Shown here piece after piece: positions 1-10,962 of a stretch of DNA of 64,000 nucleotides. The stretch is from Flaccisagitta enflata. Taxonomy: Eukaryota; Chaetognatha; Sagittoidea; Aphragmophora. The first letter of the stretch is position 1. The number at the start of each line of letters is the position of its first letter. The translations under genes were made by a program, and so were the position numbers. The notes below the pieces were generated by a model. That model was not told the DNA's origin. It saw only the letters and a program-made list of their open reading frames with translations, and did not search any database. Where the stretch lies: assembly GCA_965153355.1 (NCBI GenBank), contig OZ231127.1, positions 58,280,001 to 58,344,000 of the forward strand, in the 5' to 3' direction.

Positions 1-87
1 CTCTTAGAAAATTTAGTGTCCCGACAACTTAAGTGTCCCGACAACAGGGACTTCAATCGAAGTCCCTGAAGTCCCTTCTCCTACGCC

Positions 88-166
88 GCTGTACCTATGT
101 AAGTCACTACCATCGGGGATTTTTTTAAACTCGTATCCAATTAAAGCCCACTGTGAACATTTTTTG
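88..166. repeat. One-arm fragment of the palindromic element
   Basis: It matches about 80 bp of the right outer arm of the element at 6185-6805 (GTAAGTCACTAC, then GGGGATTTTTTTAAAC, then AAGCCCACTGTGAA). Confidence 0.7.
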
Positions 167-171
167 TTTTT

Positions 172-360
172 AGTCGCATGCTACGCAAATCTATGATCCA
201 ATATGTGGGACGGTCGGTCTGTTGGTTTGTCGCCGTTAGCTTTTTCTGCGTGTTTGGGTGTCTTGTCATTACTGCTACTGCCGAAACTTTCAAGTTAGCC
301 GGTTTTTTTACTGCTCCTGCCCGCCCGCACGCGACTTCGGTAGCCGTGTATCCGGTCTTG
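172..360 (-). mobile_element. Stem-loop element, degenerate hairpin
   Basis: GCCCGCACGCGACTTCGGTAG then CCGTGTATCCGGTCTTG mark the conserved start (read on -). The hairpin end (AGTCGCATGCTACGCAAAT) is partly decayed. Confidence 0.75.
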
Positions 361-410
361 TTGCATTTTATTGTTGCTCCTACTGAATTGCCCAATGGCT
401 TTGTTGAATA

Positions 411-600
411 CCAACAACAATAACAAAAACAATAACATCAACAGTAACAACAACATCAATAACAACATGAACCACAATGAGATTGGTAATGTCAAAAACA
501 ACGGCATTGTCAAAAGTAACTACCCTGACAGCCGCAACAAGACCGTCAGCAACAACCTCGCCACCATCGTCAACAACACCGACGCCGACTCTGGCCTTTG
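411..600. repeat. (AAC)n-rich imperfect trinucleotide region
   Basis: CAACAACAATAACAAAAACA and similar. Open frames here are Asn/Thr low-complexity translations, not genes. Confidence 0.8.
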
Positions 601-809
601 TGCTTAAAACTAGACACTACAAGACACAACAAGACAGTCGCAGACAGCTGGGCAGGGGCCAAAATGCATACATCGCTCGTAATTCAAAAATGTTTTTTTC
701 CGAAATGACAGACCGATGGACCAACCAACGTGGCAAGGTATAGAGTCGCGTGTCCGCGATTTAAACTAACGACAACAATGGCAATGACAACGATGACAAC
801 AATAATAAC

Positions 810-1110
810 AATGACCTGTGCGCTCACACAAAGGGGAAATTTTCTCCTCCTTCTCCCCTTTCCTCTTCGTCCCCCCTCCCCCTCTGAACTCAAATTCCAG
901 CCTCGTGGCTCACATCCCAGCCTCAAGGCTCAAATTCCAGCATTGAGACTTTTACCCCAACTATGAAGCTCAAACCCTAGCTTTAGAGCTCGAATTTCAG
1001 CTTCAAGGCTTCAGTCTCAGCCACAACGCTTAAATCCCAACCTTGTGGCCCAAATTTCAGCCTTCATGCTGAAATCCCAGCCTGCAGGCTTGAATCCCCG
1101 CTATGTCGGT
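810..1110. repeat. Minisatellite of the GAGGCTCAAATCCCAGCCT type with foldback-element arm
   Basis: Arm motif GGGGAAATTTTCTCCTCC leads into about ten diverged 20-bp units (CAAATTCCAGCCTCAAGGCT). It is the 'CCCATGACC' variant of the foldback design. Confidence 0.7.
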
Positions 1111-1189
1111 CAGTCTGTCAGTCGGAAACTGCCATAAAATAGTTTTGCTCTGAGGAGTGCCTGAAGTCTAGACAAGGTCTACAAAATTT

Positions 1190-1250
1190 AGGATTACAAG
1201 AATAAACAAGTAACGCGAGGTCACAGTATCGTTGCAGATGGGTGGGCAGT
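1190..1250. repeat. Short dispersed repeat M (GATGGGTGGGCAGTGGC)
   Basis: ACAAGTAACGCGAGGTCACA then GTATCGTTGCAGATGGGTGG. Related copies: 12495-12560, 13555-13612, 23560-23660, 58018-58082, 59225-59335, with partial matches at 38326-38345. Several carry a (CA)n or (GT)n tail. Confidence 0.6.
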
Positions 1251-1251
1251 G

Positions 1252-1343
<92 letters not shown>
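1251..1343. repeat. (CA)n microsatellite
   Basis: About 46 uninterrupted CA units directly after repeat M. Confidence 0.97.
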
Positions 1344-1344
<1 letters not shown>

Positions 1345-1532
1345 GCTTTTCTTAACTTCAATTAACATTCATACAGAGCAGTGGATTTAGAGTCGTGGAC
1401 TAGCAACTGTAAACGTGGCTTTGTTCATTTATACATCCATTGTTCCCTCAGTCGGTCCGTCACGTTTGAGTTGGAACATGTAAAATTGTGCATCTGAGAT
1501 CGTGCGCATGTGCGCAGGCGCAGACGCGCGCT

Positions 1533-1775
<243 letters not shown>

Positions 1776-1899
1776 GTTTGATTTTGTTCGTGGAGGTTGG
1801 GTGTAAATTGGGAACCAACAGAATAACACAGTCCTGTTTTTATAGGAGTTGCGTAATGTGACTAAAATGATGCGCTGATTCGTACTGACCAAAAAAAAA

Positions 1900-2055
1900 C
1901 AAGGCGGGATAAACGGCAATCCAGTCGCGGACGGTTTGGCAGGAGCAGTAAAGCGAAAACCGCTCAAAATTAAAAAATGTGACGCACCGACGGACGGACG
2001 GACCGACCAACCTACCGACCGACACGGCAAGGTGTAGAGTCGCGTGTCCGCGACT
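1900..2055 (+). mobile_element. Stem-loop element, GTCCGCGACT subfamily
   Basis: It starts CAAGGCGGGATAAACGGC, with word AGTCGCGGAC. It ends in hairpin AGTCGCG-TGTC-CGCGACT plus TAAAAA. The word and the right arm (GTCCGCGACT) are exact complements. Confidence 0.8.
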
Positions 2056-2058
2056 AAA

Positions 2059-2388
2059 AAAAGGCTGGATACTCGGCTACCAAAATCATGTGCGGGTGGG
2101 CAGGGACAGTGATTAAAAAGGCTAACTTGAGCAGTATTGCAAAAGATGCCCTAAAACACCGATGAATCTAACAAAGACCAACAGATATCTAAGATGGACC
2201 GACCGACCGACATGAACTGAAGTAAGCGCGATTGGTCCGCTTGACATTAAAAACAAAACAAAACAAAAAAACAAAACACACTTTGGACAGTCATGTAGGA
2301 CATTTGATTCGACTTCAAAAAACTTCAGAAATATAGTTACCCAAAAGCTGACTGACAGACAGACTGGGGACATACCACGCAACTAAAA
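2059..2388 (+). mobile_element. Stem-loop element, degraded, abutting the previous copy
   Basis: AAGGCTGGATACTCGGCTAC starts directly at the 3' end of the copy at 1900-2055. The later part has (GACC)n traces and a decayed end (CCACGCAACTAAAAAC). Confidence 0.55.
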
Positions 2389-2394
2389 ACACCC

Positions 2395-3058
2395 ATCGAA
2401 GCAATGGTGATCAATAGCCCTGCAAAAAACTATGCTAAGTGTTTTGCATTACCGCATAACATAAGTCCTTAAAGTACATTCATCAACACAGTCTTTGACG
2501 CTAAGGATTTTCAATCCTCTGATGAGGAAAAGAGGATGAAGAGAAAAATGACATATAGAATTAGCTGATTACACAAATTGTTCAACATCCTCCGAAAGTT
2601 CAAAAAGAAGCGATTTTCACAGCGAGCTACAAACTCGAATTTTTTGTGACTACACAAAAGCAAGTTTAAGCAAAAAAAAGTAAAACATTTCCAAACGTTT
2701 GGGGATGGGAAACAACTTGCTATGGAAATCTCGGCGGGCTGGTGCAGGCGGACCGGGTGGGAGGACGACAAAGATGGATCGAGTTGCAGAGCAGGAAGAT
2801 GAAAGTCAAACGGAAAAATAAACGCATGATTGAATTCAGCATGGTGAAAAACCTGTTAATGGTTGGCGTCACGACTTTTCCATGTCTTGAAGGTCGGACA
2901 ATGACTAGATGTCTAAAATTAGAAATAGTTGTATGAGTCCATAACGCTGATTATACTTTTTGTGGAAACTTTTTGCAATACATGAAGCAATAATCGATCA
3001 CAACGAACTGTTTTCAGTGCAATTCATGACACCAACTGTACTTGGGGGTCGCTGCCGT
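2395..3058. other. No feature recognised
   Basis: AT-rich unique-looking sequence. Short open frames on both strands show no family resemblance. Confidence 0.5.
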
Positions 3059-3059
3059 A

Positions 3060-3145
3060 GATAACAAAACCTATAATAGTGCGCGGGGGGGAATAAAATC
3101 AAAGGGTTTGGAGATGGGGAAGAAAATCAAAAGTTTGAAACAAAG
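3060..3145. repeat. GGGGGAATAAAATCAAA repeat fragment
   Basis: GCGCGGGGGGGAATAAAATC and GATGGGGAAGAAAATCAAA match the complete copy at 58395-58670. Confidence 0.55.
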
Positions 3146-3590
3146 AATAGTCGCAAAAGCGTTAGATGGTCAGCGGTACCCGTTGCCCCTATGTGAGTTT
3201 ATGTGGGTGTGAGGTGGTTAGAGGGGCAGCGGCCCTGAAGGGGCCCATGACCTATACTGTTTTTATTTGAGCCTCAAGGCTGGAATTAGGGCCTTGAGGC
3301 TGGGATTTGAGCCTTGGGGCTGGGATTTGAGCTTCGAGGTTGGGATTTGAGCCTCGAGGCTGGAATTTGAGCCTTGAGGCCGGAATTTGAGCCTCAAGGC
3401 TGGGATTTGAGCCTCCAAGCTGGGATTTGAGCCTCCAGGCTGGGATTTGAGCCTGGAGGCTAGGATTTGGGTCTTGAGGCTGAGATATGAGCCTTGAGGC
3501 TGGGGGGGGGGGGTACACTGAAAAGGGAGAAATTTCTGCATATGTGAAAGCATAGGTCATCGGCCCCTTCGGGGCCGCTGCACAGTGTTT
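3145..3590. mobile_element. Foldback minisatellite element (CCCATGACC type)
   Basis: AGCGGCCCTGAAGGGGCCCA leads to CTATACTG, an array of about ten units (GGGATTTGAGCCTCGAGGCT) and the inverted arm GGTCATCGGCCCCTTCGGGG. The outer end (AGATGGTCAGCGGTACCCGT) is at 3165. Confidence 0.75.
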
Positions 3591-4089
3591 CCTGACTAAA
3601 TGTGATTGCTAACAAACAAACGTACATCTGCCACCAAAACTTTTACACAAAAATATTCGCTGATGATTACGTTGTTCATAGAGAGAGAGAAAAAAAACAT
3701 TCCTAAACGATATCTGTCAAAATCTGTTTTTGTTACATTTTGGTCAAAAAAAGTAAGAATTTTGACGCCTAATCGCACGGACCCAGAAACATAAAACTTG
3801 ACCTGTTACTTGTTCACATAATGGACTGTCTCTTTGAGCCATCATTGATTTACCAGATCTTACAGAAGAATTGATATAAAAAAAGTGGTCCTTTACCATC
3901 CACGCAGGCGACAGCAGGCGACGATTCCGTAGTGATGTGAAAGAACAAAATTTGTTTAGTCGTTATCAGTTGAAAAAATCTGCGGGAATTTGCGGGTATA
4001 TGTCGTTATGGACGATTGCAGAAAATGCTTTTTAATTAACCTAAGAAAAAAAATCAACTGGGAAAACGTTTGTGTCTCCCGGTTTCTAT

Positions 4090-5100
4090 GATGCTACTTA
4101 GTAACCAAAAAAATTAAGTGTCAATTCTTCAAACTGGAACAACGATCCTCGGTCGAAAATCATCCTTTTACGGTCAGGATTCCCGGTTGCAAAAAGCTTA
4201 AAGAAAATAAAGAAAAATGGACACCTCATAGATTTTTGCAAAGAGGACCTAAAAAGGCTGTAGAACATGATTCTGATATTCATTTTGACCTAGCTTGAGC
4301 CAAAAAAATTAGAAACGGTTTTTTTGTGCCAAAAACAGTTATTTTTCTTTAAAAAATGGTGTAAAATGAAACATTTTAGACTTTTTTTAACAGAAACTTA
4401 AAGTACCAATAGCAATTGATACTTGAGTGAACCTAGAACGATTTTGAATAGGTCTGCGAGGTTTAAAAATTGCATTAGAATCCTCAAAAATGAAAAAAAT
4501 GACCCAAAATCAAAAAATTCTAAAAACTGATGTTTTGGAACAGTTTCTAAGGGTAAGATATGCTATCAGTATGAATTTCATTGATGTACTCAAAAAAACA
4601 TGCATGTTATAGGCGAAAAACGCAAAACCGCAATATGCAAATGAGATCAAGTGCAAACTTTAAAAAATAGCAAAAATTGTGTAGAAACACCAAAAATTGA
4701 AACAGCACAGTGCAAATGATCAACATACATCCATATCAGTCAGAATTAACCCAAAAATATGAAACAAATAGTGTTTTTATAGCAAAAAACACAATTTTTT
4801 ATATAAAAAAACGTTTCTAATTTTTTTGGCTCAAGTTAGGTCAAAATGAATATCAGAATCGTGTTCTACAGCCTTTTTAGGTCCCCAGTGCAAAAAACTG
4901 TGATGTGTCCATCTTTTTTTTTTTCAAAACCCTTAAAATTGAGATTTTCTCTAACCAGAATCCTGACCGTTTACTCAGTTGTTTATACCGACTATGCTGA
5001 ATGAGAGTATAGTATGAACGCCTTATTTTTGTTAGAAACTTTTTTATAGAATAGAATGAATTATTAAGAAAAACGAAGTATGAAAACACTTCAGAACTGG
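4090..5100. repeat. About 1-kb inverted repeat with AT-rich loop
   Basis: The segment at about 4110-4325 (GGCTGTAGAACATGATTCTG and flanks) returns inverted at about 4800-4990. Both arms contain the GAATATCAGAATC/GATTCTGATATTC pair. The 480-bp loop is AT-rich and has no coding frame. Arm divergence is moderate. Confidence 0.7.
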
Positions 5101-5174
5101 TTATTTGTCTCTCTCGGAGCCTCCCTCAATTTTGCTGGGTTTTGACTTTGACCTGAAACTCTGTGCGCTGCCCA

Positions 5175-5400
5175 AAAAAGAAAATTTTTGAAGATCTAAC
5201 ACTTTTGGTAGTAACAAAAGGTAAAATGCAATTACTACAACTCAATTTAACACTATTTAAACCTAAAATATACTGTTTTTTAGCTTTGAGGGGAAGAAAA
5301 TCAAAGATTTTGTAACGCGACGCGACGCGTCCCGGGGAAGAAAATCAAAGGCAGGGGGGGGGAATAAAATCAAAAGCCGCTCAACTATATACACCCCTGC
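5175..5400. repeat. ATACACCCCTG repeat copy
   Basis: CAATTTAACACTATTTAAAC, ATATACTGTTTTTTAGC, GGGGAAGAAAATCAAAG, then GCCGCTCAACTATATACACC up to CCCTG. Contains ACGCGACGCGACGCGT. Confidence 0.65.
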
Positions 5401-6184
5401 AAATCAGTCCTCTAAGGCATCAAACAACTCTATCAGCCCTCAAATTGACCCTTTGAGACCTCAAATTAGCCCTCTCAAGCTTCAACTCTGCCCTAACATG
5501 CCTCAGATCAGCCCTCTCTGGCCTCAAAACAGCACTCTGGCCTTGAATCAACAATCTGTGTCCTCAAATCAGCGCATTTGGGCTTCTAATCAGCCCTCTC
5601 AGCCCTCAAATTAGTCTTCGCAGGCACCAACTCAGGCCTCTGAGACTCTCAGGTACGAAATCAGCCCTCTCAAGCTTCAAATCAGTCCCCTCAGGCTTAA
5701 AATCAGTCCCCTCAGACTTCAAACCAGCCTTCTCAAGCATCAAATATTAAGTCCAGTAGAACACATGCGAACTTCCATGCGTCCATCTGTCAGTTCATTT
5801 GTCATTATCCTCATTCCGAGGCTTGAGATGGCTGCTTTGAGACCTGAGATGAATAATTAATGATTGTAAGTCTGCCAGGGCACATTGAAAGCCTGAGAGG
5901 GCTGATCTTAGGCCCGGAACAGATTAGAGGCCTGAGATAGCAGGTCTGAGTTCTGGAGGTTGATGTGAGGCCTAAGTTGGCAGATTTGAAGCCTGTGAGG
6001 GAAGATATTATGCCTAAGAGGGTAAATTATGGGTCTGAGAGGGCAGATTTCAGGCTTGAGAGGGCAGATTTCAGGCTTGAGAGGGCAGAATTCAGGCCTA
6101 GATTCTTGATGGGGGTGACCAAAATACAGATAAATGGATGGAAGGACGGATGGACCAATGAAAGTCCCCTGTGTTCTACAAGAC
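5400..6184. mobile_element. Foldback minisatellite element, left part, split by the palindrome
   Basis: Units such as CCTCAAATCAGCCCTCT (5400-5760) change to the complementary sense (GAGGGCAGATTTCAGGCTTG) after about 5820. The arm AAAGTCCCCTGTGTTCTACA (about 6162) is cut by the palindromic element at 6185. Confidence 0.7.
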
Positions 6185-6805
6185 ACAGTGGGCCTTAATT
6201 GGATATGGGTCCAAAAAAATCCTCAGCAGTAGTGACTAGTATAAATAGGTACATTTTATAGTAACAAATCGATATTGACCCCTAAAAAAAAATTTCCCTT
6301 GAAAGTTTTCGCAAAAATCACTAAAATGTGTCCATTTTCTTATATATTTCTGGATAGATCTCAATGATCTATCAATTTTGAAATTCTGATTCAAGATTCA
6401 TATTCCTGGTAAAATTTCCAATTGTTTGATAGGTCACACTATATACTTTCATGTAAAAATAAGATTTTCATTTTCTATGTCACCGTTACAAAAATGCAAC
6501 GGTGGCCTAAACTACGAAAATTTTATTTTTACATGAAAGTATATAGTGTGAACTATTAAATGATTGGAAATTTTACCAGGAATATGAAACTGGAATCAGA
6601 ATTTCATAATTGATGGCTCATTGAGATCTATGTATAAATATATAAGAAAATGGACATATTTTAGTGATTTTTGCGAAAACTTTCAAGGGAAATTTTTTTT
6701 TAAGGGTCAATATCAATTCTTCACTATGAATTATACCTATTTATATAAGTCACTACTGCTGAGGATTTTTTTGAACCCATATCTAATTAAGGCCCACTGT
6801 GAAGA
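6185..6805. mobile_element. About 620-bp near-perfect palindromic element
   Basis: The left arm (from ACAGTGGGCCTTAATTGG) and right arm (to CCCACTGT) pair over about 290 bp each, with a short centre near 6485-6500 (CCGTTACAAAAATGCAACGG). It is inserted inside the outer arm of a foldback minisatellite element, splitting it between TCTACAAGAC and GTTTGTCCCC. No coding frame is present. A one-arm fragment stands at about 88-166. Confidence 0.8.
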
Positions 6806-7070
6806 GTTTGTCCCCTTAGGGACCGCTGCCTATAAAGTATCACTGACCACATTGCCCTTAAGCGCCTGGTTCCTTCCATTTGTTCATCCCCCCTCCACTG
6901 GTCAGCCTTCTTAGTCCTCAATTCAGCCTTCTCAAACCTCGATTCAGCCTTATCATACCTCAATTCAGCCCTTTCATACCTCAATTCTGCCCTCCCAAGC
7001 TTCAAATCAGCACTGTCAAGCCTCTAATCAACCCTCTCTAGTATCAAATCAGCCCTTTCAAAAGGCCAAC
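6806..7070. mobile_element. Foldback minisatellite element, right part
   Basis: GTTTGTCCCCTTAGGGACCG and TATCACTGACCACATTGCCC continue the arm broken at 6185. AATTCAGCCTTCTCAAACCT units follow. Confidence 0.65.
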
Positions 7071-7189
7071 AGACTGACTGACAGACTACAATAGATGAAC
7101 TGACATACATATAACGACTTTTAAACAGATGTAAGGAGCGAAGGAGGTATCTAAAGTCAAAATAAGACTGAAAAAGATGGTGGGAAAAT

Positions 7190-7590
7190 CGCTCCAAATC
7201 ACCATGATATTGCTCATGTTTGACAAGTCAAAACTCAGCCATTTCTTAACGGATTCACAAAAAAATTGTGACAGTTTGATAGAGCTTCAAAGATTCTTTA
7301 AAATGGGACCAATCTGGCAATTCTAGCTTGATTCGTTCAAAAGTTACAAGCAAAACAAGTAAATTGTTCCAAAAATGAGAAAAATTCCACAACCTGGAAA
7401 ATTGTCCACAATCCCCATAAAATTGCTTATGTTTGACAAGTTATATCTCAGTTGTTTTTGAACGGATTTACAAAAAATTGGTGACGATTGGAAAGATCTT
7501 GAAGAGATCTTTAAAATGGGACCAATCTGGCATTCCTAGCTCGATTCGTTTAAAAGTTATAAGCAAAACAAGGTTGATTGTCCAAAAAAT
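7190..7590. repeat. Two tandem units of about 205 bp
   Basis: CTCATGTTTGACAAGT ... AAAATGGGACCAATCTGGCA ... TCGTTCAAAAGTTA occurs at 7212 and again at 7428. Units are about 80 percent alike by eye. Confidence 0.75.
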
Positions 7591-7880
7591 GGGAAAATTC
7601 AATGACCTGTACTTCATGAAAGTAAAAAATGTGAATATTTCAAAAAGCGCTCTAGGAAATTTTTTGCACTCATTTGCCATGGATTACACATGGGTTGGAC
7701 CACCAGAAACCGTCATAAAAGTGGCAGTACTCCTAGTTTAAAGTACAAGGTGCAAATACAGAGTAGTGCTGCCTGACGTCGAATTTTCGTTGGCATCATT
7801 GGTTTGTCTTTTATTCTCTTGTATTGAAAAAGGGCGCAACTATTGGACATCGCTTGGGCTTGTTACTGTGCTGTACTTCC

Positions 7881-8880
7881 ATATAATTCATGAATATACA
7901 AAAGTAATTCTAGAGGCGTATTTACAACTCAATTCCAGAATCCATCAACCCCGATCCTTTTGAGGATACAAAAGCTAATAAAAGGATTTTTAAGGGGACC
8001 TGATGATAAGTCTTAAGAATTTTCAAAACACCCTTTTGTTAGAATCATAAAAGAATATAGATAAATTTAGTTTCAATGTTATAAAAATTGCATAATAATA
8101 TGACTGCAATTCATTTATCATCAAAAATCATAATTGAAGTGTTTTTTTTTTTTTTTTTTGTTGAACAATATAAGGTAAAATATTTTACAAACAATATACT
8201 AAATTTTCAAAATAAAATTTTTTTTTTTAAATTCTAATATGTGGATTCTATGTATAACCGTCTTTTTAGCTGCCTGCTACATGACTCTATACCCCGCTTT
8301 GTTGATCTGTCAGTCTGTTCATTGATCCGATCATCACGCTTTACTTTTTTTTGTTTTCTTTTGTTTTTGCTCTTTGACCTTGCGACTCCTGCCCAAATGA
8401 TCAAAAGGACTCAAATATGACCTCTGCCAACCTGCACATGACTGGAGTAGCCTTGTTTCTTTAGGATCAAAAGAAAAATTTTTTACCTGAAAATTTTTTA
8501 GAAAATTTTTTTTTGCTAGATTTTTTGTTTTAATTCTCTTATTGAAATTTTTTCTTTATTTTTTTATTTTTTTATTTTTTGCAAATTATTCTTATTTTCA
8601 TGATAATTTTTTTCGTGAATTTTTTTTTGTATACAAAATTTTTTTCATCGAAACTATATCCGCTGAATTTTTTTTGCTAAAATTTTTCCAAAAAAAAAAA
8701 AAAAAAAAAATTGCAAAAATTTTTTTTTTGCTTAAAAAAGTTTTTAGACAAAAAAATTTTTTTCTACTTCCCTTGAGTTTTGAGTAAAAAAAAAGATATA
8801 TTTGGATTCAGCATAGTGAATACTACAAAACGTTATGCTTTCATAATTTTTCATAACTAACCACTCTTTCCCCTTAAGTC
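7881..8880. repeat. About 1-kb dispersed repeat, copy 1
   Basis: It is collinear with 36184-37235. It opens with ATGAATATACAAAA ... GGATACAAAA and closes with CTACAAAACGTTATGCTTTC. Both copies contain a stem-loop element at the same internal place and then a region of alternating AAAAATTTTT/TTTGC blocks. It contains no coding frame of note. Confidence 0.75.
8270..8462 (-). mobile_element. Stem-loop element inside the 1-kb repeat copy 1
   Basis: It carries CATGACTCTATACCCCGCTT, CTCCTGCCCAAATGATC and GCACATGACTGGAGTAGCC. The conserved start is shortened (AGCCTTGTTTC). Same internal position as at 36548. Confidence 0.65.
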
Positions 8881-8987
8881 TGCTGTTTTAAGTCTGCTGG
8901 TTTAAGTCTGTTGGTTTAAGTCCGCCGGTTTGATTTTGCTGGTTTAAGTCTGCTGGTTTAAGTCTGCTGGTTTAAGTCTGCTGGGGT
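8879..8987. repeat. 13-14 bp minisatellite TCTGCTGGTTTAAG
   Basis: Eight copies of about 13-14 bp with minor changes, directly next to the 1-kb repeat end. Confidence 0.9.
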
Positions 8988-9075
8988 CATTTTGTAGATG
9001 AAGTATCGCACTTGAGTTCCCGAAAATTCCGCCAGAGCAAACTTTCAATCGGCGAGTGGATATTAAGCTCTAAAA

Positions 9076-9182
9076 CACCCCTAACCCTAACACTAGCCCT
9101 AACCCTAACCATAACCTGATCCCTAAGACTATCCCTGACCTTATCCCTAACCCTAACACTAACCCTACCCCTAACCCTAACT
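9076..9182. repeat. Interstitial telomere-like array (CCCTAA)n
   Basis: CCCTAACCCTAACACTAGCC and similar; about 16 full or diverged units. TTAGGG is the vertebrate and general metazoan telomere unit; degenerate units argue for an old internal array, not a live telomere. Confidence 0.85.
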
Positions 9183-9261
9183 TGTTACCCGCTTTCGAGT
9201 GATTGACCGCTAAAAACAAAAGATAAAAGGAAGATAACTCTCCTACTACGAGACCAAAGAT

Positions 9262-9354
9262 GGCCTAGTAGGCCAATAGGATGCGCCGAACGAAAACGTT
9301 ACAGACCAACAGACCGACGGACACAGCCAGTTATAGAGGTGCTTTGGCGTCCCT
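9262..9354 (+). mobile_element. Short stem-loop element, GATGCGCC subfamily
   Basis: It has AGTAGGCCAATAGGATGCGCC near the start, GACCGACGGACACAGCC, and end AGGTGCTTTGGCGTCCCTAAAA. It is related to the copies at 25473 and 54038; the ends pair imperfectly. Confidence 0.5.
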
Positions 9355-9574
9355 AAAATCTTCTTGATGTAGAAAAAGTTCATTTAATCATCTGAGGGAG
9401 AAACTTATATCATTTTAACGCTTTATAGAAACTTATATTATCATAGCGCTTCTTTTTGACTACCCATTTGGTCGAAACAGAGAAATTTGCAATACTTATG
9501 TAAACAGTGGTCTAGTTTCCTCTCCAATCGAACAAACACGAGCGAGAATAAAGAGTTTGCATGCATGTACAGTA

Positions 9575-9750
9575 CGCTGAGTCAACCACACTCAAAGTGC
9601 TTATCATGGCTCAGATACATGAAAAAACCGTAAAATATTATAAAAAAGATGCACACAAATTGGCTGGGGATAGGGAATGAGCTGCAACCATCGCCAACAC
9701 TAATTTCTAACTTGCCAGAAAAGACATTGAAAAAAATATTATGCATCAGT
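9575..9750. repeat. Dispersed fragment shared with 15121-15215 and repeat H
   Basis: GCTGAGTCAACCACACTCAA matches the right end of repeat H. The following part (TGGCTGGGGATAGGGAATGA) is found inverted at 15121-15215. Confidence 0.65.
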
Positions 9751-9879
9751 GTTTTAAATCAAGGCTATGGTGTCCGAGTGGGCTGGCTCTAAATTTGGAA
9801 TTGTGGTTAAGTTAAAGGAAGGCCCCATGCACTATAGTTGGCCATCCACATTGAGTAGCTCCGCCTTTGCAAAGTTAAA

Positions 9880-10310
9880 AAAATGAATAGAAATAATAAA
9901 AATGCTTCAAAATTGAAAAAAAAGATTATTTTGGCAAATCAACTCAATTTTTTTCTACTGGGTCATTCAGTTGTGAGTTATGGATGTGATTTAGGCCAAA
10001 AAATGGCAAGTGGATGCAATAGGGGGCTGTTTAGAATGAAAAAATGACCAAAAAAAGACCTAAAAATGAACCATTCCAAACATACTTAAAAAAAAAAAAA
10101 TGATAAACTCTTTTCCTCTTATTGTCAATTTCTCCAAACATATAGGCTCAGTGGAGTGTAAGAGACTGATAACTGCACAAAATTTGACTCTGGTTTACAA
10201 AACAGACTTTGTAAAAATCGGAATAAAGACCAAAAATAACCAAAAAATGACAAAAATGCTTCTAAAATAAAAAGAATTGATAATTTAAGCAAATCAACTC
10301 AATTTTCTAA
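9880..10310. repeat. Diverged tandem duplication, about 370 bp
   Basis: AAATGCTTCAAAATTGAAAA ... GCAAATCAACTCAATTTT near 9900 returns near 10255. It has no coding frame. Confidence 0.6.
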
Positions 10311-10319
10311 TTTGAAATC

Positions 10320-10672
10320 TGTGAGGGTAGATAAGTGGCCTAAAATAGCTGATGTGAGGACTGAAAGGGCAGATTTGATATCTAAGACAGCAGATTTGAA
10401 TCCTGAGGACTGAATTGATGCCTGAGAAGCTAGATTTGAAACCTGAGAGGGCAGATTTGAGGCTTTAGAGGGCAAATTTTAGGCCTAAGAAGGCAGATTT
10501 CAGGTCATAGAGGGCAGATTTCAGGCTTGAGAGGGCAGAAGTCTGGCCGGAAATGACAGATTTCTGGTCGAAGAGGCTTAATGAGGGATGAACAGATGGA
10601 ATGACAGACGGATAAACGAAAGTCCCCCTGTGTTTTACAGGACTTTGTCCTGTTTGGGGCTGCTGCCTAAAA
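10320..10672. mobile_element. Foldback minisatellite element, one-armed
   Basis: About eleven units (CTGAGAGGGCAGATTTGAGG) lead to the arm CGAAAGTCCCCCTGTG, then TTTACAGGACTTTGTCC. Confidence 0.7.
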
Positions 10673-10962
10673 ATGACTATACACGAGCTTCGAAATTAAA
10701 TGAAATTTTTTACTTCAGCAAATCCACCTAATTTTAGAGCAACATAGGGGATCTGTCTGTATGTCCATCTGTCCGTCTGTATGAATGTCCATCTCCCCCA
10801 CCACATTCAAATGGTCCATTTTAGGGCCAATTCTGATAAAAATTTTGCCAAATTGCCTAAATCCAAGCAAAATTACCCAAACCCAAGTAAAATGGCCCAA
10901 ATCTGGCCAGAGTACCTTATTACTGGTCTGAAGTCCATCATCTTAGCTCCTTGGATTCTGGC

